Source: Dehalococcoidia bacterium CG2_30_46_19 (GTDB lineage: Bacteria > Chloroflexota > Dehalococcoidia > GIF9 > AB-539-J10). Taken from it: 6,966 bases of DNA. The stretch spans positions 1 to 6,966 of the forward strand of contig MNYD01000003.1 in NCBI GenBank assembly GCA_001872925.1, written 5' to 3'. Below are positions 5,169 through 6,966 of this stretch, one piece after another. Both the position numbers and the translations under genes were made by a program. Below the pieces are notes generated by a model that saw only the letters and a list, made by a program, of their open reading frames with translations, was not told where the DNA came from and searched no databases. Each line of letters starts with the position of its first letter. The stretch's first letter is position 1.

Positions 5169-6503
5169 ATGAATTATAGCCAGGCTGAAGAATACCTTTC
5201 CCACCTTGTTAATTATGAAAGAATTCCGGGCATATCCTACGCTTCGCCTGATTACAACCTGGAGCATGTAGAATATCTGTTGCAGTTATTGGATAGCCCT
5301 CATTTATGTGCCAGGACAATACACATAGCTGGTACTAAGGGGAAGGGGAGTGTGGCGGCGATGATTGCCCAGGTTTTGACCGTCTCAGGCTATAACACCG
5401 GGCTATATACTTCACCTCACCTTCATACTTTGAGAGAGCGGATTAGAGTCAACGGTAGTTTAATCTCCGAAGCTGAATTTGCCTCTCTTGTGACCACGCT
5501 TAACCCTTACATTGAGCTGATAAATCATAATCCTGATTACCGGAGCCTGACCTACTTTGAGGCGTTGACTGTGTTGGCATTTACTCATTTCCAAAGTAAG
5601 CAGGTGGATTTTCAAGTATTGGAAGTTGGATTAGGTGGCCGGTTGGATGCTACCAATGTGGTTAAGCCGGATGTTTGCGTTATCACTCCCATCAGCCGGG
5701 ACCACACCGAAATTTTAGGTAACAGTCTGAATAAGATAGCTTTGGAAAAGGCAGGTATCATTAAACCTGGCTGTTTTGTTATCAGTTCTCCACAAACTGG
5801 AGCGGTAGCCAGGGTATTGAACGATGTGTGCCAGAAGCAAGGGGTGGAATTGATTGAAGTAGGCCAGGACGTTATCTGGCATAGCGTGACCAATGACCTT
5901 CATAAGCAATCATTTATGGTTGAGGGGAGGAAGGGGGTTTATCACATTACCATTCCGCTTCTCGGAGATTTCCAGGTTGAGAATGCCTCCGCCGCTGTAG
6001 CGGCGTTAGAGGCTTTGAGTTCTCATGGTTTTGATATTTCACCCGAAAGTATTGTCGAAGGGCTGGCGGAGGTTGACTGGCCAGGGCGGTTTCAGATCTT
6101 GAATCGCAATCCATTGGTATTAGTTGATGGTGCTCATAATGTGGCATCGATGAGGAGATTGGCTTGGAATATAAAAAAGTATTTCCACTATGAGCGGCTG
6201 TTTGTTATTTTTGGTGTCTCGGTAGATAAAGATATAAGCGGCATAGCGAGGGAATTAGCCTTCCTTTCGCCCCAGGTTATCGTTGCCCGCTCTTCCCATC
6301 CGCGTGCTGCCTCTCCCAGTACTATAGCCGCTAAGTTTGATAAATGCGGCATTAAACCACAGATTGGTGAAAATGTTTTTCAATCTCTCGATTTAGCTTT
6401 ATCCATAGCAAAAGATAACGACCTCATCGTGGTTACCGGCTCTCTATTTGTAGTAGCCGAAGCCTTGGATTACGCCACTAAATATCTGGTGAAGGCTAGT
6501 TAA
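5169..6503 (+). CDS. folC: bifunctional folylpolyglutamate synthase / dihydrofolate synthase
   Basis: An ATP-dependent Mur-ligase-family enzyme that adds glutamate to dihydropteroate and to folates. The 444-residue length is normal. It shows the P-loop HIAGTKGKGS (52-61), TSPHL (81-85), ERIRVNG (90-96), TYFEALT (128-134), EVGLGGRLDATN (152-163), DHTEILG (178-184), the EKAGIIK lysine (around 194-199, candidate carbamylated Lys), DWPGRFQ (303-309) and DGAHN (320-324), so all catalytic regions are present. The usual family P-loop is GTNGKGS; the Asn-to-Lys change here is a known variant. ATG 5169 matches the family N-terminus but has no ribosome-binding site. It is divergent from the acyl-thioester cluster and convergent with the SWIM gene, sharing the TTAA at 6500-6503 as both stop codons. 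Confidence 0.96.
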   Translation: MNYSQAEEYLSHLVNYERIPGISYASPDYNLEHVEYLLQLLDSPHLCARTIHIAGTKGKGSVAAMIAQVLTVSGYNTGLYTSPHLHTLRERIRVNGSLISEAEFASLVTTLNPYIELINHNPDYRSLTYFEALTVLAFTHFQSKQVDFQVLEVGLGGRLDATNVVKPDVCVITPISRDHTEILGNSLNKIALEKAGIIKPGCFVISSPQTGAVARVLNDVCQKQGVELIEVGQDVIWHSVTNDLHKQSFMVEGRKGVYHITIPLLGDFQVENASAAVAALEALSSHGFDISPESIVEGLAEVDWPGRFQILNRNPLVLVDGAHNVASMRRLAWNIKKYFHYERLFVIFGVSVDKDISGIARELAFLSPQVIVARSSHPRAASPSTIAAKFDKCGIKPQIGENVFQSLDLALSIAKDNDLIVVTGSLFVVAEALDYATKYLVKAS

Positions 6504-6772
6504 TGCTGTGTGGATTGAGTCAAACTAGGAGAAGTGAGGGCTTCCTGGGGCAGCATTTTGGATAGCATTTGCTGTAATGCCATAACATGGCTGCATGTTC
6601 CCCACTGGGAGAAGAAATCGCAGGAACAATGCCATTTCCCATCACTGTAATCTACTTTATGGATATTATGCCCGCCATGAAAATCAACCGAAAGAGCGGA
6701 AAAGGTCACCCTCTCCGGTTGCTGAGCATAAATCTTGGCTTTTTCAATCTTACCGATAAGACTGGACCTCAT
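6500..6772 (-). CDS. small SWIM zinc-finger protein
   Basis: A 90-residue protein with the SWIM signature CxCx(n)CxH: WHCSCDFFSQWGTCSHVMALQ-type core with Cys49, Cys51, Cys60 and His62. Before it come a basic N-terminus (SLIGKIEKAKIYAQQPERV) and a short beta-rich stretch, FHGGHNIHKVDYSDGKW; the tail is polar and low-complexity. SWIM fingers bind zinc and often act in DNA or protein binding, but no partner domain is present here, so the role is unknown. The start ATG 6772 has AGGAGG seven bases upstream. Its TAA stop overlaps the folC stop in TTAA. It is divergent from the TldD/PmbA-type gene, with about 105 bases between the starts. Confidence 0.85.
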   Translation of the reverse strand: MRSSLIGKIEKAKIYAQQPERVTFSALSVDFHGGHNIHKVDYSDGKWHCSCDFFSQWGTCSHVMALQQMLSKMLPQEALTSPSLTQSTQH

Positions 6773-6802
6773 CTATAACCCTCCTTAATCCATTTGTTAT
6801 TT

Positions 6803-6831
6803 TTGGGAGCAATTAAACTAGAGTATATAAT
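6803..6831 (+). promoter_or_regulatory. sigma70-type promoter of the TldD/PmbA-family gene
   Basis: TTGGGA (6803-6808) and a perfect TATAAT (6826-6831) are 17 bases apart, placing the start site near 6838 and a leader of about 40 bases. The -10 lies inside TATATAATATA (6824-6834). The minus strand also has TGGACA (complement of 6854-6859) and TATATT (complement of 6829-6834), 19 bases apart, so the SWIM gene may use the same region. Confidence 0.65.
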
Positions 6832-6877
6832 ATAGATGGTTAAAAATCCACTTTGTCCATGAAAGGGAAGCAAGCTA

Positions 6878-6966
6878 ATGCGTGAGCAATTTACCGATAT
6901 TTTATCTAAGTGCAATGCTGACTATGTAGAGATTCGGTTTGAACAAAATCAAACCACTCAGATTAG
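6878..6966 (+). CDS. TldD/PmbA-family metallopeptidase, N-terminus only
   Basis: ATG 6878 opens a frame that runs off the right edge after 29 codons. It begins MREQFTDILSKC and continues ADYVEIRFEQNQTTQIR. The pattern of a short helix, then a (G/N)ADY(A/V)EIR strand and a polar turn is the typical N-terminus of TldD/PmbA proteins, which act in pairs as zinc-dependent proteases of modified or unfolded peptides. The catalytic His-Glu region lies beyond the window, so TldD and PmbA cannot be told apart. AAAGGGAAG upstream is a moderate ribosome site. The ATG at 6859 is rejected because it stops after eight codons. Confidence 0.7.
   Translation, partial: MREQFTDILSKCNADYVEIRFEQNQTTQI

Noticed and set aside
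5612..5909. Minus-strand open frames inside folC
   Set aside because: They are shadows of a gene with every FolC motif intact in the plus frame.
6859..6885. Earlier ATG for the TldD/PmbA-family gene
   Set aside because: This frame ends at TGA after eight codons.

Overview
The window looks like a fragment of an anaerobic, mid-GC bacterial genome. My best guess is a Chloroflexota (Dehalococcoidia-like) lineage. The clues are a DUF951 protein, a FolC with a GTKGKGS P-loop, a small SWIM-finger protein divergent from a TldD-type gene, and frequent TTG/GTG starts. That assignment is inference. No rRNA, tRNA or CRISPR array was seen.

Left third (1-2180), accessory and damaged. The minus strand carries the first six codons of a gene running off the left edge. 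Upstream of it lies a folded segment that also holds a 44-codon reading frame with an in-frame TGA. Two perfect palindromes (215-237, 247-275) follow. Next is an IS110-group insertion sequence (about 300-1750). Its transposase is intact in content but needs two single-base frame corrections. The element has an 11-bp inverted repeat at its two ends and a long structured leader in the place where IS110 elements encode their bridge RNA. A small four-helix membrane-protein gene (1838-2180), broken by one frame change, ends this part.

Middle (2181-5065), an intact minus-strand cluster read right to left from a strong sigma70-type promoter (5099-5128). The order is a catalytic MaoC hot-dog hydratase/dehydratase, an SDR 3-hydroxyacyl/3-oxoacyl oxidoreductase, a second hot-dog protein that lacks the catalytic His, then pyrF and DUF951. 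The first three resemble a split form of the hydratase-2 plus (3R)-hydroxyacyl dehydrogenase units of multifunctional enzyme type 2, or of the mycobacterial HadA/HadB dehydratase with its reductase. They would interconvert enoyl-, (3R)-hydroxyacyl- and 3-oxoacyl-thioesters. PyrF makes UMP.

Right (5066-6966). folC is transcribed divergently from the acyl-thioester cluster and appears leaderless. It ends in a TTAA shared with the convergent stop of a small SWIM zinc-finger gene. That gene is divergent from the start of a TldD/PmbA-family gene, which has a good promoter (6803-6831) and runs off the right edge. No convincing rho-independent terminator was found anywhere.
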